This document shows positions 7,817-15,937 of a stretch of 41,319 nt of DNA, in pieces; within the stretch, counting starts at the first letter, position 1; each line of letters opens with the position of its first letter. The stretch covers positions 1 to 41,319 of the IMG/VR virus record IMGVR_UViG_3300044742_000408; one strand, given 5' to 3'. Position numbers and translations under genes: made by a program. The notes under the pieces were generated by a model. It made no database searches. It was not told the origin of the DNA and was given only the letters and a program-made list of their open reading frames with translations. This DNA comes from a virus.

Positions 7817-7930
7817 GCAGATGAGACGCGAGGGTTCGCGTTCTATTCACATACGGTACACATTCTTTTTTGAGCCGGCAAGGGGGTATTGACGCCCCCC
7901 GGGCGTCGGGCGGACACTGATCGGGACAAG
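7817..7930. promoter_or_regulatory. Divergent promoter region with inverted repeat
   Basis: This 114-bp gap separates divergent operons. Rightward, TTGACG (7889-7894) and GACACT (7913-7918) are 18 bp apart. A perfect 7-bp inverted repeat GACGCCC-CCC-GGGCGTC (7891-7907) lies inside that promoter, as an operator would. Leftward, TTGCCG and TACCGT with a 17-bp spacer are a weak candidate. Experimental start sites would decide. Confidence 0.5.
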
Positions 7931-8338
7931 ATGAGCTCTCGCACGCGCCGCCGCGTCGTCGAGGCACCCTCGCGGAAGAAACTTCCGCCAGAGCTTCGAT
8001 CGATCCGTATCGGTTTCGAGCCGGATCCTTTCGTCGACGAGACGACGACTGCGTATCTGCGCCAAGAGGGGTTCGAGGATCGCTTGGCCGCTTACGAGAA
8101 AGACGAGTTCGACTTCGTCTACGCGCGCGCCGAGGCAGAAGTCGTCATCGAGGAGATCATGCAAGTGCTCACGAGCGCCGGCCTCTACGGCATCGAGAGC
8201 GATACGGATGAAGAAGCGCTCTCGCAGATCGTCTCTGATGAGTGGATCGCGCTCCGCAAAGTTCTGACGGCGGTGGGCGTGCCCACCGAACAGTTACCGC
8301 TCGAAGTCGACCGCACGTGGGTCGAGTGGAGGATGTGA
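7931..8338 (+). CDS. Hypothetical protein, 135 aa
   Basis: The product begins MSSRTRRRVVEAPSRKKLPP, a basic N-terminus followed by an acidic helical body (AEAEVVIEEIMQVLTSAGLY). An in-frame TTG at 7889 after AAGGGGG could extend it by 14 residues, but that start would overlap the promoter and inverted repeat, so ATG is preferred. It is the first gene of the rightward block; its stop overlaps the next ATG by one base. No family recognised. Confidence 0.6.
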   Translation: MSSRTRRRVVEAPSRKKLPPELRSIRIGFEPDPFVDETTTAYLRQEGFEDRLAAYEKDEFDFVYARAEAEVVIEEIMQVLTSAGLYGIESDTDEEALSQIVSDEWIALRKVLTAVGVPTEQLPLEVDRTWVEWRM

Positions 8339-9567
8339 TGGCATCCGCAGCAGACAAGAAACGATGGGACAAGCTCCACGCGGATTACGCGAAGGCGTCC
8401 GAAGCGCGACTTCAGATCGAGATCGAGTACGACGCCAAGTACGGTCGCGGGAACCGTCAGTGGTGGCCGCGCGGCGCCCAAACCAAGTTCGACAAGCTGC
8501 GCGAGCGGCAAGACAAGATCGGTGAGCAGATCACCGAATTGCTTCTTCGAATTAGCCCGCGTGGCGACCGCTGGCTCTCCGGCGTGCCGGCGTGGTGGCT
8601 CTACGAGAGACTCACTTGGGAGGACGCAATCCGTCCAGCGAACGAACCACTGTCCGTCGTGGTACCGGGCGCATACGGGTACCCAGACGGGTACGTGAAA
8701 GAAGGAGTACAAGAGATGCCGAGAGGAACACACACCGATGCCGCACACCTTCGAGACATTCTCGAGAAGGGCGTCATCTTGGACAAGGATCGCGTCGAAG
8801 GTTCAGTCGACCTCAACGACGAGAGCCCCGTCTACGTCGGTATCATCGTGGATGTGAGCGGCTACGGCCCGCACGTCGGAGCGATGTACCTAGATCAGAA
8901 TCGATTCCACGGAAGCGCGGACGGCGCCCTTCAAGAGGCCGATCAGATCCTTGAAGAGTGGATGCTCGAACACTACGCGGAGGACTTCGCAAAACTCGAA
9001 CGCGAGCATGGCGACGACGCGATGGATATATTCACCGAAAACTTCGACGGATGGGCTTTCAAACTGTCGCCGCGCGAATTCGTCGACGCCCTCGAAGGAA
9101 CCCCAGCCGAGCAGCTAGTCGACGTCGAAGAAGAAGAAGAGGAAGGCGAAGAGGCAGAAGAGGTCGCCGAAGACCGCGGCGACTTTCAAGAGCCAGACGC
9201 GAAAGACGTCCTTGAGGGGCTCGGACCCTATCTTCAACACGAAGGGCACGACGCGGCGCGAGAGTCGGCACGTATCGCCCGCATGATCGCCAACGTCCGC
9301 GGCGATTCGAATAAAGCGGACAAGGTGCTCGAAGAGGTGGATCGTCTCATTAACGGGCACGGCATCGAGGCGATCCGAGACGAAGACGTCAACGACCGTT
9401 ACTACGGCGACGTCGTAGCGCTCTACGTGAACACGGGCGACACGTACAACGCGACGCTGCTTTACGATACCGATCGCAGCGAGTTCTACGTCACCAGTTG
9501 GGGCGACTGGTACGAGCAATACGAACAAGAAAAAGAAGAAAACGAAAAGGATCAGGAGGACGAATAA
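8338..9567 (+). CDS. Conserved phage protein, multi-domain, 409 aa
   Basis: Three parts are visible: an N-terminal helical region (residues 1-75), a middle domain (about 135-250, with SPVYVGIIVDVSGYGPHVG) and a C-terminal domain (about 320-409, with ALYVNTGDTYNATLLYDTD and FYVTSWGDWYE) that resembles uncharacterised phage proteins containing VNxGDTY and WGDW motifs. A glutamate tract (DVEEEEEEGEEAEE) at about 264-280 links the middle and C-terminal domains. No catalytic motif is recognised. Confidence 0.65.
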   Translation: MASAADKKRWDKLHADYAKASEARLQIEIEYDAKYGRGNRQWWPRGAQTKFDKLRERQDKIGEQITELLLRISPRGDRWLSGVPAWWLYERLTWEDAIRPANEPLSVVVPGAYGYPDGYVKEGVQEMPRGTHTDAAHLRDILEKGVILDKDRVEGSVDLNDESPVYVGIIVDVSGYGPHVGAMYLDQNRFHGSADGALQEADQILEEWMLEHYAEDFAKLEREHGDDAMDIFTENFDGWAFKLSPREFVDALEGTPAEQLVDVEEEEEEGEEAEEVAEDRGDFQEPDAKDVLEGLGPYLQHEGHDAARESARIARMIANVRGDSNKADKVLEEVDRLINGHGIEAIRDEDVNDRYYGDVVALYVNTGDTYNATLLYDTDRSEFYVTSWGDWYEQYEQEKEENEKDQEDE

Positions 9568-10064
9568 TGGCAAAGAAGAGAAGCAGCAGAGGCGAGAGTG
9601 GCGGCGGACGGAGCCGCGACATCACCGACAAGCAGCACGACGAGGCAATGCAGATACTCCGCGCCGAGTACTATCAAGGCGTCCGCAGCATCGCGCACGA
9701 GCTGCGTGATCGGATCAAAAGCGACGAGATCACCGACCAAGACGGTTTAGAGCAAGCGCTGCACGAGTCAGTAGATGGCTCATATTGGGTCATCTACACG
9801 CACGCGAACTACCAAGTTCTCATGTGCTCCGACAACAGCGGCGCCTACGTGGAGGACTTCGGAGAGGCGCCGGTTCAAGGCGACGACATCAACTGGGCCG
9901 CGCTCGCCTTCGCCGCGTTGAAGCGCGACGTCGAGCAACAGATGGCTGCGGAGAACATCGAGATCGGCGGGGAGATGGAAGAAGCCCGCCGTCGCAAGCG
10001 GCCACCCGAGCGCCCTGCCGAGACGCGCCGCGACCGACACCCGCTCGCACGAAGGGGACGATAA
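9567..10064 (+). CDS. Conserved phage protein, 165 aa
   Basis: An AGGAGG site precedes the ATG, which overlaps the upstream TAA by one base. After a basic N-terminus (MAKKRSSRGESGGGRSRD) comes a recognisable phage domain: DGSYWVIYTHANYQVLMCSD and DINWAALAFAALKRDVEQQM. This occurs widely in phage early regions without known function. The C-terminal 30 residues are arginine- and proline-rich. Confidence 0.65.
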   Translation: MAKKRSSRGESGGGRSRDITDKQHDEAMQILRAEYYQGVRSIAHELRDRIKSDEITDQDGLEQALHESVDGSYWVIYTHANYQVLMCSDNSGAYVEDFGEAPVQGDDINWAALAFAALKRDVEQQMAAENIEIGGEMEEARRRKRPPERPAETRRDRHPLARRGR

Positions 10065-11506
10065 TGGCACGCATGGACTCATTCACCGTCGCCTACTTCG
10101 AGGCCGCACTGTGGTCGTCGACGGACGAATCAGACGAATCGGGCGGTGAGCCACTCGATGCGAACTACAGCATCGACGACTTCGCCCCCGAAACTCGCGA
10201 CAAGATGATCGCCGACTGCGCCGACTTTCAAGCGCGCTTCGGCTCGCTCATCGAGAACGACGACTCGCCGGCCATCGACAAGTGGGGCCGATGGGTGAAA
10301 GCCGGGCACGACTTCTGGCTCACCCGCAACGGACACGGCGCCGGCTTTTGGGATGGCGACTGGCCGAAGCAAGGAGACGCGCTCACCGAGGCGTCGAAGG
10401 AGTACGGCGAGTTCTACCTGTACGTAGGCGACGACGGACGCATCTACGGACCGCCGGCAGGCGCCCACGGTGTGCGCGAGGTTCGAGAGGGCGGATGCCC
10501 GTCCGGATCGAATGCGTTCATGGCGCGGTACGTCCACAAGATCTCCCCGAGCCCGAAGGATGTGAAAGGCCCCTTTTGCATCAACGACAACGCTTTCTCG
10601 AACAGCAAAACTCTCGGCGCGGCGCTGCGCAAAGCCGGTGTGCTCCACGCCGGCGCTCGGGTGAACTCGTTTCGAGTCGAAGGCGATAAAGTCGTCGTCT
10701 TCCCGCGCATGCCGGGGCTGACAACCTACTGGCACTCCGTAGTGCTCACGCACGCCGATTCCGCCGCCGAAGCTCGAGAGGTTAACGAGGCGCACCAAGT
10801 CGCCGACTTCAACACGCTCGAGGACTTGATCGCCCACGCGCGTGACGAGCTCGGCGCAACGCACATCTTGCACGTCGACGAAGAGATCCATATCTACTTC
10901 CCGCGCCAAGACGGAACCTACGAGAAGGCCGAGGTTTGGCAGAAGGACGGCTACTGGCACGCACAGGGACCGGGGGCGCGGACGATCGTGAAGCGTCCGC
11001 CGTCGAACGCGAAGCCGATCGGAGCGAAGACGCGCCGGGCTGCGGGGCCCAAGGTCAAAGACTACGAGGCGGTCGACAACCGCGGCCGTCACATCGCCGG
11101 GCCTTTCAAGCACTACGGCGATGCGAAAGACGCGGCGGGAACGGCCGGTCACGTCAAGTACATCAGGAAACAACACGAGATCGGGGAGGCGCGCCGAAAG
11201 GGCGGCGGTTACACGTCGAATCAACGCGCGGAGAACGCGCTCATCGACGACATCTTCCTCGACGGCCACTGGATCGGTTACACCGCCGGGCCGTTTCGGA
11301 GAGCGTCGAAGGGCAAAGACTTCTACACGTGGTCGCTGCGATCGGTCTCTCCAGACGAACATCCGCCGTTCGGCATGAGCGGGGCGTCGGGTGAAGCGAA
11401 GACGCGCCAGGCCGCGCTGAAAGCGGTCATCCAAGCCGACAAGAACCGCATCGCGAAACACTCTGGCGGCAACGCGCGACGTAGCGCGCACAGTCCGAGG
11501 ACTTGA
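10064..11506 (+). CDS. Conserved phage protein, multi-domain, 480 aa
   Basis: The first 125 residues match a common phage domain by eye (YFEAALWSS; AGHDFWLTRNGHGAGFWDGD; LYVGDDGRIYG), usually a stand-alone protein of unknown function. The remaining 350 residues contain further small modules, including a tryptophan/histidine-rich stretch (AEVWQKDGYWHAQGPG), a repeat-like GPFKHYGDAKDAA module and a basic C-terminus. It appears to be a fusion of several small phage modules. Start ATG overlaps the previous TAA by one base after GGGG. Confidence 0.65.
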   Translation: MARMDSFTVAYFEAALWSSTDESDESGGEPLDANYSIDDFAPETRDKMIADCADFQARFGSLIENDDSPAIDKWGRWVKAGHDFWLTRNGHGAGFWDGDWPKQGDALTEASKEYGEFYLYVGDDGRIYGPPAGAHGVREVREGGCPSGSNAFMARYVHKISPSPKDVKGPFCINDNAFSNSKTLGAALRKAGVLHAGARVNSFRVEGDKVVVFPRMPGLTTYWHSVVLTHADSAAEAREVNEAHQVADFNTLEDLIAHARDELGATHILHVDEEIHIYFPRQDGTYEKAEVWQKDGYWHAQGPGARTIVKRPPSNAKPIGAKTRRAAGPKVKDYEAVDNRGRHIAGPFKHYGDAKDAAGTAGHVKYIRKQHEIGEARRKGGGYTSNQRAENALIDDIFLDGHWIGYTAGPFRRASKGKDFYTWSLRSVSPDEHPPFGMSGASGEAKTRQAALKAVIQADKNRIAKHSGGNARRSAHSPRT

Positions 11507-11509
11507 ACA

Positions 11510-12184
11510 ATGGCAAAACGGAAACGAAAAGAACAAGCCGAATCCGCCGGCTTCGACTACGCGATGAATCAGATCCAAAGCGACTACTTCCACGATTGGG
11601 TTACCGACCAGCTCATCGAAGCGAGCAAGATGGATCCCGAGGACGTGATCCCACTCGAGACGAAAGCCGACGCGCAGCGGATCGCGCGCAACATGCTTCA
11701 ACAGCTCGAGTGGGATACGAAGCGCGATCTCGGCCGCCAAAGCATCGACTACCCCGAGGCTTGGTTCAGAGGGTTCCACCGCGCAACTGAGAAGTCGCGC
11801 GACTGGCTCGCCGACGAGCTCTTGGAGATCAACAAGTCGATCGGCCGCCGAGCGAGCGAGCGCGTCATGCGAGATGCCCCAACGCTCACCGACATGGAGC
11901 GTCGAATGCTCAGCGGTAGGGAAGGCTTCGGCGAAGAGATCGGAGCGCCATCGGGGCTCGTGGCTCAGAACCTCGGGCTGTCGACTGGGCAGGTCACGGC
12001 CATGGCGAAGAAGCTCGCGGCCAGAGGGCTGCTCGAAGACACCGGATACGCCATGAAGTACACGAAAAAGTACCATTGGCAGTACATCGACAGGCCCAAG
12101 GGGGAAGGCGGCATGTTGACGCGACCTGGCGCATCGACCGTTTGGCGCACCACGCAAGCGGGGCACGCGGCGATCGGCGACTAG
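11510..12184 (+). CDS. Putative winged-helix DNA-binding protein, 224 aa
   Basis: Begins MAKRKRKEQAESAGFDYAMN. Residues about 140-175 contain a helix-turn-helix pattern, VAQNLGLSTGQVTAMAKKLA then ARGLLEDTGY, typical of winged-helix proteins, and the C-terminus WRTTQAGHAAIGD resembles the wing of MarR-like proteins. The N-terminal half is helical and unrecognised. A regulatory or DNA-binding role is inferred. A short gap with no promoter separates it from the next gene. Confidence 0.55.
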   Translation: MAKRKRKEQAESAGFDYAMNQIQSDYFHDWVTDQLIEASKMDPEDVIPLETKADAQRIARNMLQQLEWDTKRDLGRQSIDYPEAWFRGFHRATEKSRDWLADELLEINKSIGRRASERVMRDAPTLTDMERRMLSGREGFGEEIGAPSGLVAQNLGLSTGQVTAMAKKLAARGLLEDTGYAMKYTKKYHWQYIDRPKGEGGMLTRPGASTVWRTTQAGHAAIGD

Positions 12185-12200
12185 GTGCTAGTCTTCGGCG

Positions 12201-12602
12201 ATGCGTAAGGAGGCCGTCCTCGACGCGCTCATCAGTGCGACGATCAAAACTGTCGAGGAGTTGGAAGCGCTCGTCTCGATGATCGATAGCGCGAGCAGCG
12301 AGGAAGGCACCACCGCCTCGAAGCTTCGCGCAATTGCGAACCTGCTCGATCGGCTGCCGCTCGCCGCAAACGACTTGATGGTCATCAAAAGACGACTCCG
12401 CGGAGCGCTCTCGTCCGATCCCGACAAGACGCCTCGGGCGATCAGCGTGAAGGATATGGAAGCCGTCGTAGCCTCCGAAAAGGCCACCCCGCCCGAGGGC
12501 ACCAGATTCACGCCGGTTGAGGATCAAGCGCGTGGTCTCAATAGGCGCACCGAGACGCGCCCGGGGATCGGGATACCGCTGCCTAAGAAGGATCGCGAGT
12601 AG
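12201..12602 (+). CDS. Hypothetical protein, 133 aa
   Basis: The product is helical for its first 80 residues (AVLDALISATIKTVEELEAL; KLRAIANLLDRLPLAANDLM) and polar afterwards. Last gene of the rightward block; its 3' end overlaps the convergent lysozyme-like gene by 20 bp. No family recognised. Confidence 0.6.
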   Translation: MRKEAVLDALISATIKTVEELEALVSMIDSASSEEGTTASKLRAIANLLDRLPLAANDLMVIKRRLRGALSSDPDKTPRAISVKDMEAVVASEKATPPEGTRFTPVEDQARGLNRRTETRPGIGIPLPKKDRE

Positions 12603-13218
12603 CGAGGCTATCCTTCTGCGCTTTCACGAGCTTCCGATAGATGATCGTGTAGGTGACGCCCCGCTCGGAGATCGTCTTGCCCCAGAGCGCGCGGCAGTTG
12701 TTGGAGGGGGTATGGTACTCGGCGTAGATGTTCGAGGCCATGCTCCGCGAGGCCCCGTCGAATCGGATGTGGCAGCGCGTGATGTGCTTCGACATGATCT
12801 TCCAGCCGGCGCGCGCGCACCGGTAAGTAGCCTCTTCGTCGAGCCCTGGGAGCGACTTCCACTCGTCCTTCGTGATGTAGAAACGGTCGACGTAATCGGC
12901 GACTTCGCGCGTTGCGCGCTCGTGAACCTGCACCAGGCAGAGCTCGCCCCCGGGCCCTTTCTTCTCGCCGGCGTGCACCTTCCGCTCGAGGCCGCTCTCC
13001 CACTGCTCCGCTGTAGTTAGAAGCGAGAGACACGCCTCGATGGGGAATCCCAGGATGGGCGCCTCGTCGCGGACGCGAATGTTCACGTCCACGATCCGCT
13101 GGATCCGAGCGTGCCGGTCGGCATCGGATTCACCCCAGTACCGCTCGGGGACCCGCTTGTCGTGGTACGCGAGCATGAGCGTGAACAAGGTTACGCGCAG
13201 GATCTCTAGAGATGCCAT
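12583..13218 (-). CDS. Lysozyme/transglycosylase-like protein, possible endolysin
   Basis: The 211-residue product has an alpha-helical lysozyme-like signature: a glutamate in AEQWESGLERKVH (E74), then GPGGELCLVQVHERAT, comparable to the E(S)...GxxQxH pattern of goose-type/soluble lytic transglycosylases, and two cysteine-containing helices (TYRCARAGWKIM; HITRCHIRF) seen in related phage proteins. It would cleave peptidoglycan glycan chains. Neighbouring small membrane proteins are compatible with a lysis group. No clear signal peptide is seen. An RBS-like GGTAGG precedes ATG at 13218; a longer N-terminus is open but unlikely. The assignment rests on motif spacing only. Confidence 0.5.
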   Translation of the reverse strand: MASLEILRVTLFTLMLAYHDKRVPERYWGESDADRHARIQRIVDVNIRVRDEAPILGFPIEACLSLLTTAEQWESGLERKVHAGEKKGPGGELCLVQVHERATREVADYVDRFYITKDEWKSLPGLDEEATYRCARAGWKIMSKHITRCHIRFDGASRSMASNIYAEYHTPSNNCRALWGKTISERGVTYTIIYRKLVKAQKDSLATRDPS

Positions 13219-13246
13219 TCTACCTACCGTAGTTGAGGGTTCGTGG

Positions 13247-13483
13247 TTAGTGCAACGTCGGCTTTTCGGGCCGCGAATCGAAGCTGCCCTCGACGAGACC
13301 CCCATCTCGAAGAAGCTCACGCAGTATTCGACGTCTGCGCGGAGACACGTCTCGCAATGTGACGTCGATCGCCCGAGAGCGATTCATCGCCTCGAAGCTG
13401 CACCGCCAAAGAAAGCCGAAGAACGGCACGTAGTAGCTCAGTTTGAACGCGCGCACCGCGAGGCGTCGATGGAGGCTGCTCAT
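13247..13483 (-). CDS. Small basic protein with hydrophobic segment, 78 aa
   Basis: MSSLHRRLAVRAFKLSYYVP continues FFGFLWRCSFEAMN, a basic then aromatic-hydrophobic stretch that could associate with membranes, followed by a charged C-terminus with RRRRILRELLRDGG. ATG overlaps the upstream stop. No family recognised; its position beside the lysozyme-like gene makes a membrane or lysis accessory role possible. Confidence 0.5.
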   Translation of the reverse strand: MSSLHRRLAVRAFKLSYYVPFFGFLWRCSFEAMNRSRAIDVTLRDVSPRRRRILRELLRDGGLVEGSFDSRPEKPTLH

Positions 13484-13824
13484 CGCGGGCACTCTTCAAT
13501 CGGCACGCACGTTACTTCCGTCATGCCTTGACCGCCCCCCTGCTGAAAACATAGATACAGCCCGTCCGGCGTGCTTTGCATGGCGATGCCCCAATTGACC
13601 ACGCCGGTCGGCAACTTTCTGCACCGCACAGCGAGCTTCGAGGGCGCACTCGCAGGCACGAACGTAGGAGGCGATGACGGTGAAGAGACGGGCAGCTCCC
13701 TCACCTCGATCGTCGAGTAGAGCATCACGAGCACGAAGATCGAACACGCGATGCTGAGTCCGGCGGCGAGGAGACCGATCGCCTTGAAAGTTTTAGATTC
13801 GATCCAAGCTATCAGCACGTTCAA
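13480..13824 (-). CDS. Single-span membrane protein, TTG start
   Basis: The chosen TTG overlaps the upstream TGA (TTGA) and is preceded by GGAAGGTG at good spacing; a longer frame exists without such support. The 114-residue product has one transmembrane helix (KAIGLLAAGLSIACSIFVLV, about 12-33), a Ser/Pro linker, and a C-terminal domain with four cysteines (VRCRKL, YLCFQQ, VTCVPIEECPR) suited to disulphides outside the cytoplasm. Topology resembles a spanin or small secreted anchor, but no family is recognised. Confidence 0.55.
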   Translation of the reverse strand: MNVLIAWIESKTFKAIGLLAAGLSIACSIFVLVMLYSTIEVRELPVSSPSSPPTFVPASAPSKLAVRCRKLPTGVVNWGIAMQSTPDGLYLCFQQGGGQGMTEVTCVPIEECPR

Positions 13825-14033
13825 GGTTTCACCTTCCGCTTGGCATAGACGCACAGGACGCCGCCGCAGATCATAGCGTTTCGCACCACGGCGACCGCGC
13901 TGATCGTCACTAAGTACCAATCGGGACCATCGAGCTGTTTTGGCGGCGCACTGCCTTCCCAGTAGAGGCTCGTCACGATCTCCCAGTCGTCTAGCCGGAG
14001 AGGCAACTGCGGCTTGTCGTTTTCGTCGCTCAT
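13821..14033 (-). CDS. Small membrane protein, 70 aa
   Basis: An acidic N-terminus (MSDENDKPQLPLRLDDWEIV) is followed by one hydrophobic segment (WYLVTISAVAVVRNAMICGG then VLCVYAKRK) and a basic end. ATGA and TTGA overlaps join it to its neighbours. Size and topology are compatible with a class III-like holin, but a central arginine in the segment is unusual and no holin family is recognised. Confidence 0.5.
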   Translation of the reverse strand: MSDENDKPQLPLRLDDWEIVTSLYWEGSAPPKQLDGPDWYLVTISAVAVVRNAMICGGVLCVYAKRKVKP

Positions 14034-14218
14034 CGGAAGTCCTTTTCAGCTTGGACCGAGACAGCTTTCACGCCAAGGCGCCGGAACCGTTCCCAGCATT
14101 GGTTGAGCGCCGCGCCGGGGATGAATCGGTGCGCAGCGGCGATGTTCTCGACCCACGTCTCGAAGTCGTCGGCCAAGTAGCGGCCGTCTGGCAGTTGCAA
14201 GAGGAGCGCTGTTTTCAT
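14030..14218 (-). CDS. Small hypothetical protein, 62 aa
   Basis: MKTALLLQLPDGRYLADDFE continues with TWVENIAAAHRFIPGAALNQ. The N-terminal strand-turn-strand with LPDGRYL is common in small phage proteins. The start overlaps the upstream TGA (ATGA). No function assigned. Confidence 0.55.
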   Translation of the reverse strand: MKTALLLQLPDGRYLADDFETWVENIAAAHRFIPGAALNQCWERFRRLGVKAVSVQAEKDFR

Positions 14219-14391
14219 CGCTCGTCCCCTTGTCGAAGCGCCGCGTTGAGTGGGCCCAGTATCTTCTCGCCTCGCTCTCTGAGATCGTGCACCGCCACGT
14301 CCGCGGCCACGATGCACTCGAACGGCTTCCTTCTTTGAGCGAACTCGGCCGCGTACACCGCGATCCACACGTGGGCTTCGGCCGGCGTCAT
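14215..14391 (-). CDS. Small hypothetical protein, 58 aa
   Basis: MTPAEAHVWIAVYAAEFAQR is followed by KPFECIVAADVAVHDLRERG, a helical protein resembling short phage proteins with the pattern AADxAVxxLRER. It overlaps the metalloprotease-like gene and its downstream neighbour by 4 bp each. No function assigned. Confidence 0.55.
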   Translation of the reverse strand: MTPAEAHVWIAVYAAEFAQRRKPFECIVAADVAVHDLRERGEKILGPLNAALRQGDER

Positions 14392-14993
14392 GACCCGTCT
14401 GCCGCCTCCGCCGCCGGTTGAAACGCTCTCTTCGCAGCGCGCTCGGCTGCCGCCACGCGCCGTTTCCACTTCTTGACGAAGGTCTCCGCCCGACGAAGCC
14501 GAGTCTCGGCCCGCTTGAGCATCGTTTGAGCGTGCGCGACCTTCTTCACGCGAATCTCGTCGGCACTCGGCGGCGCTTCCGTTCTGTGCGCGACGACGAT
14601 CCCTTCGGCCCACTCCGGCAGCTCCCCGCGGCAATACCGCTGGTCGTCCGACATGTCCCCGTGCAGCACGCCGCGCCAGTGCATCGCCTCGTGGCGCATG
14701 ACGAGCGCGAACTCTCGCACGCTGAACTTCGCCGGATCTCTCGGAACTGACAACGCCATGTTGAGCCCTGTGACGTGAACGCTGTCACCGAGCGCGGCGC
14801 AGCCGTGGTGACCTAGCTCTTGGCTTGAGTACGCGATTCGAACGGCACCGCGGACGCGCATGCCCTGCGCCCTGAGCGCTCGAATCATGAGTGATCGGAT
14901 GGCGCGGGTGTCGTAGCCGGTGTCGTTGACGATCTGTAGCCCCGAGAGATGCTTGTGCGTCACCTCGGGCAGCTTGGCTCGACGGCGCCTCAT
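14388..14993 (-). CDS. HExxHxxGxxH metalloprotease-like protein
   Basis: The 201-residue product contains VMRHEAMHWRGVLHGDM: HExxH at 101-105 with a third histidine at 111, the zinc-binding pattern of metzincin/SprT-like peptidases, with E102 the expected general base. A hydrophobic core precedes it, and the last 50 residues form a basic predicted coiled coil (MLKRAETRLRRAETFVKKW). A protease acting on host or phage proteins, or a structural zinc protein, are both possible. It starts with MRRRRAKLPEVTHKHL and overlaps the RHH gene upstream. Confidence 0.65.
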   Translation of the reverse strand: MRRRRAKLPEVTHKHLSGLQIVNDTGYDTRAIRSLMIRALRAQGMRVRGAVRIAYSSQELGHHGCAALGDSVHVTGLNMALSVPRDPAKFSVREFALVMRHEAMHWRGVLHGDMSDDQRYCRGELPEWAEGIVVAHRTEAPPSADEIRVKKVAHAQTMLKRAETRLRRAETFVKKWKRRVAAAERAAKRAFQPAAEAADGS

Positions 14994-15178
14994 GACTTCT
15001 TCTTACGCTCCGACTCGAGCTCGGCGAGGCCCTTGTGCAACGCGAGACGGAGAACTTCCGTCCGCGTCACGGTCATCCCCGGTTGAGACAGCCGCTCAGC
15101 GAGCTTGTCTGCTCGGCTGAGGACGGATTCGGGTAAGCGAATCGCTGTCTGTACTTGTTGGTCCTGCTTGTCGTTCAC
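14990..15178 (-). CDS. Ribbon-helix-helix regulator, 62 aa
   Basis: The sequence QTAIRLPESVLSRADKLAER (a short strand then helix) and MTVTRTEVLRLALHKGLAEL (second helix) form a standard ribbon-helix-helix DNA-binding fold that dimerises and reads DNA with its beta strand. It is preceded and followed by 4-bp overlaps. It probably represses a nearby promoter; candidates are the palindromic and repeated motifs near 19070-19610. Confidence 0.75.
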   Translation of the reverse strand: MNDKQDQQVQTAIRLPESVLSRADKLAERLSQPGMTVTRTEVLRLALHKGLAELESERKKKS

Positions 15179-15462
15179 TTCGGTTTCCTTTCTAGAATCT
15201 CTCTCGCTTTCGCGGCGATGGCTCGGGCGCTCCTGAATCGTTCCAGCGCCGGGTTCTTAGGCGGTATAGACTGGAGCGCGCTCATCGAGAGCTCCTTGTC
15301 GGCTTCGGCCAACGCTTCCGCTTTCTGCTCCCGCGTGCCGAAGAGCAAACGGTGGCGTACATCGCCGCTGATCTTCGACAAGCAGCGGCTGCAAAAGTGT
15401 TGGCGCGCCGGAACTGCGCGGGCGCAGCTACGAACACGACAGACCTTGCCGACGTCGCTCAC
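15175..15462 (-). CDS. Small zinc-binding protein, 95 aa
   Basis: Begins MSDVGKVCRVRSCARAVPAR with a CxxxxC pair followed by HFCSRCLSKI, probably one zinc site within the first 32 residues. The rest is a charged helix (REQKAEALAEADKEL). Similar Cys-x4-Cys...FCxxC proteins are frequent in phage early regions. Function unknown. Confidence 0.6.
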   Translation of the reverse strand: MSDVGKVCRVRSCARAVPARQHFCSRCLSKISGDVRHRLLFGTREQKAEALAEADKELSMSALQSIPPKNPALERFRSARAIAAKAREILERKPK

Positions 15463-15749
15463 AGTGAACCTCCATTGAACTCGATAGTCATAGCCGCTTG
15501 CGCGTAGGCGTCTTGAAGCGTCTCACCTTGAAAGGATGCCAGATCGTTCGACGAGTAGATCATGGTCCCTCCGACGTGAATCATGTGCGCGTCGCGTATC
15601 GTCAATTGAACCCTGCCGTCGAGACTCCGCCGCGTATCGAGCGAAGCTTTCGGGTGATCGCTAAGCCAGCGGGTAAGAATATCGAAGATGCGTGCTGCGG
15701 ACCGCGCGAACGCCGTTTCGATCTCCTTTGTGCGCTCCTCGGCGGTCAC
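15459..15749 (-). CDS. Hypothetical protein, 96 aa, GTG start
   Basis: GTG overlaps the upstream TGA. The product starts VTAEERTKEIETAFARSAAR and has a central beta-rich segment (GRVQLTIRDAHMIHVGGTMI) and a helix near the end (LQDAYAQAAMTIEF). No motif recognised. Confidence 0.55.
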   Translation of the reverse strand: MTAEERTKEIETAFARSAARIFDILTRWLSDHPKASLDTRRSLDGRVQLTIRDAHMIHVGGTMIYSSNDLASFQGETLQDAYAQAAMTIEFNGGSL

Positions 15750-15937
15750 GCGCGCCTCGCTATCGCCCTGCGGTACTCGAGCAGGTCTCGCGCTCTAATG
15801 TCGAAGCGCTCGCTCAGATCCATGGCGACCTGAAAGTCTGGCGAGAGCAGCGCAAGCTGGCTGCCACGCATCACCGCCGCCACGAACGCTACGGCTTCCG
15901 CCTTGGTTTGAGGGTCGCGCGGGTTGAGCTCAGCCAT
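15746..15937 (-). CDS. Small hypothetical protein, 63 aa
   Basis: MAELNPRDPQTKAEAVAFVA is followed by AVMRGSQLALLSPDFQVAMD, giving a compact helical protein. Its ATG lies within the last codons of the upstream gene (8-bp overlap). No family recognised. Confidence 0.5.
   Translation of the reverse strand: MAELNPRDPQTKAEAVAFVAAVMRGSQLALLSPDFQVAMDLSERFDIRARDLLEYRRAIARRA

Noticed and set aside
10130-12166. 678-codon open frame on the minus strand opposite the rightward proteins
   Set aside because: Covers several well-packed genes with ribosome sites and one-base overlaps on the plus strand; composition is typical of an antisense shadow.
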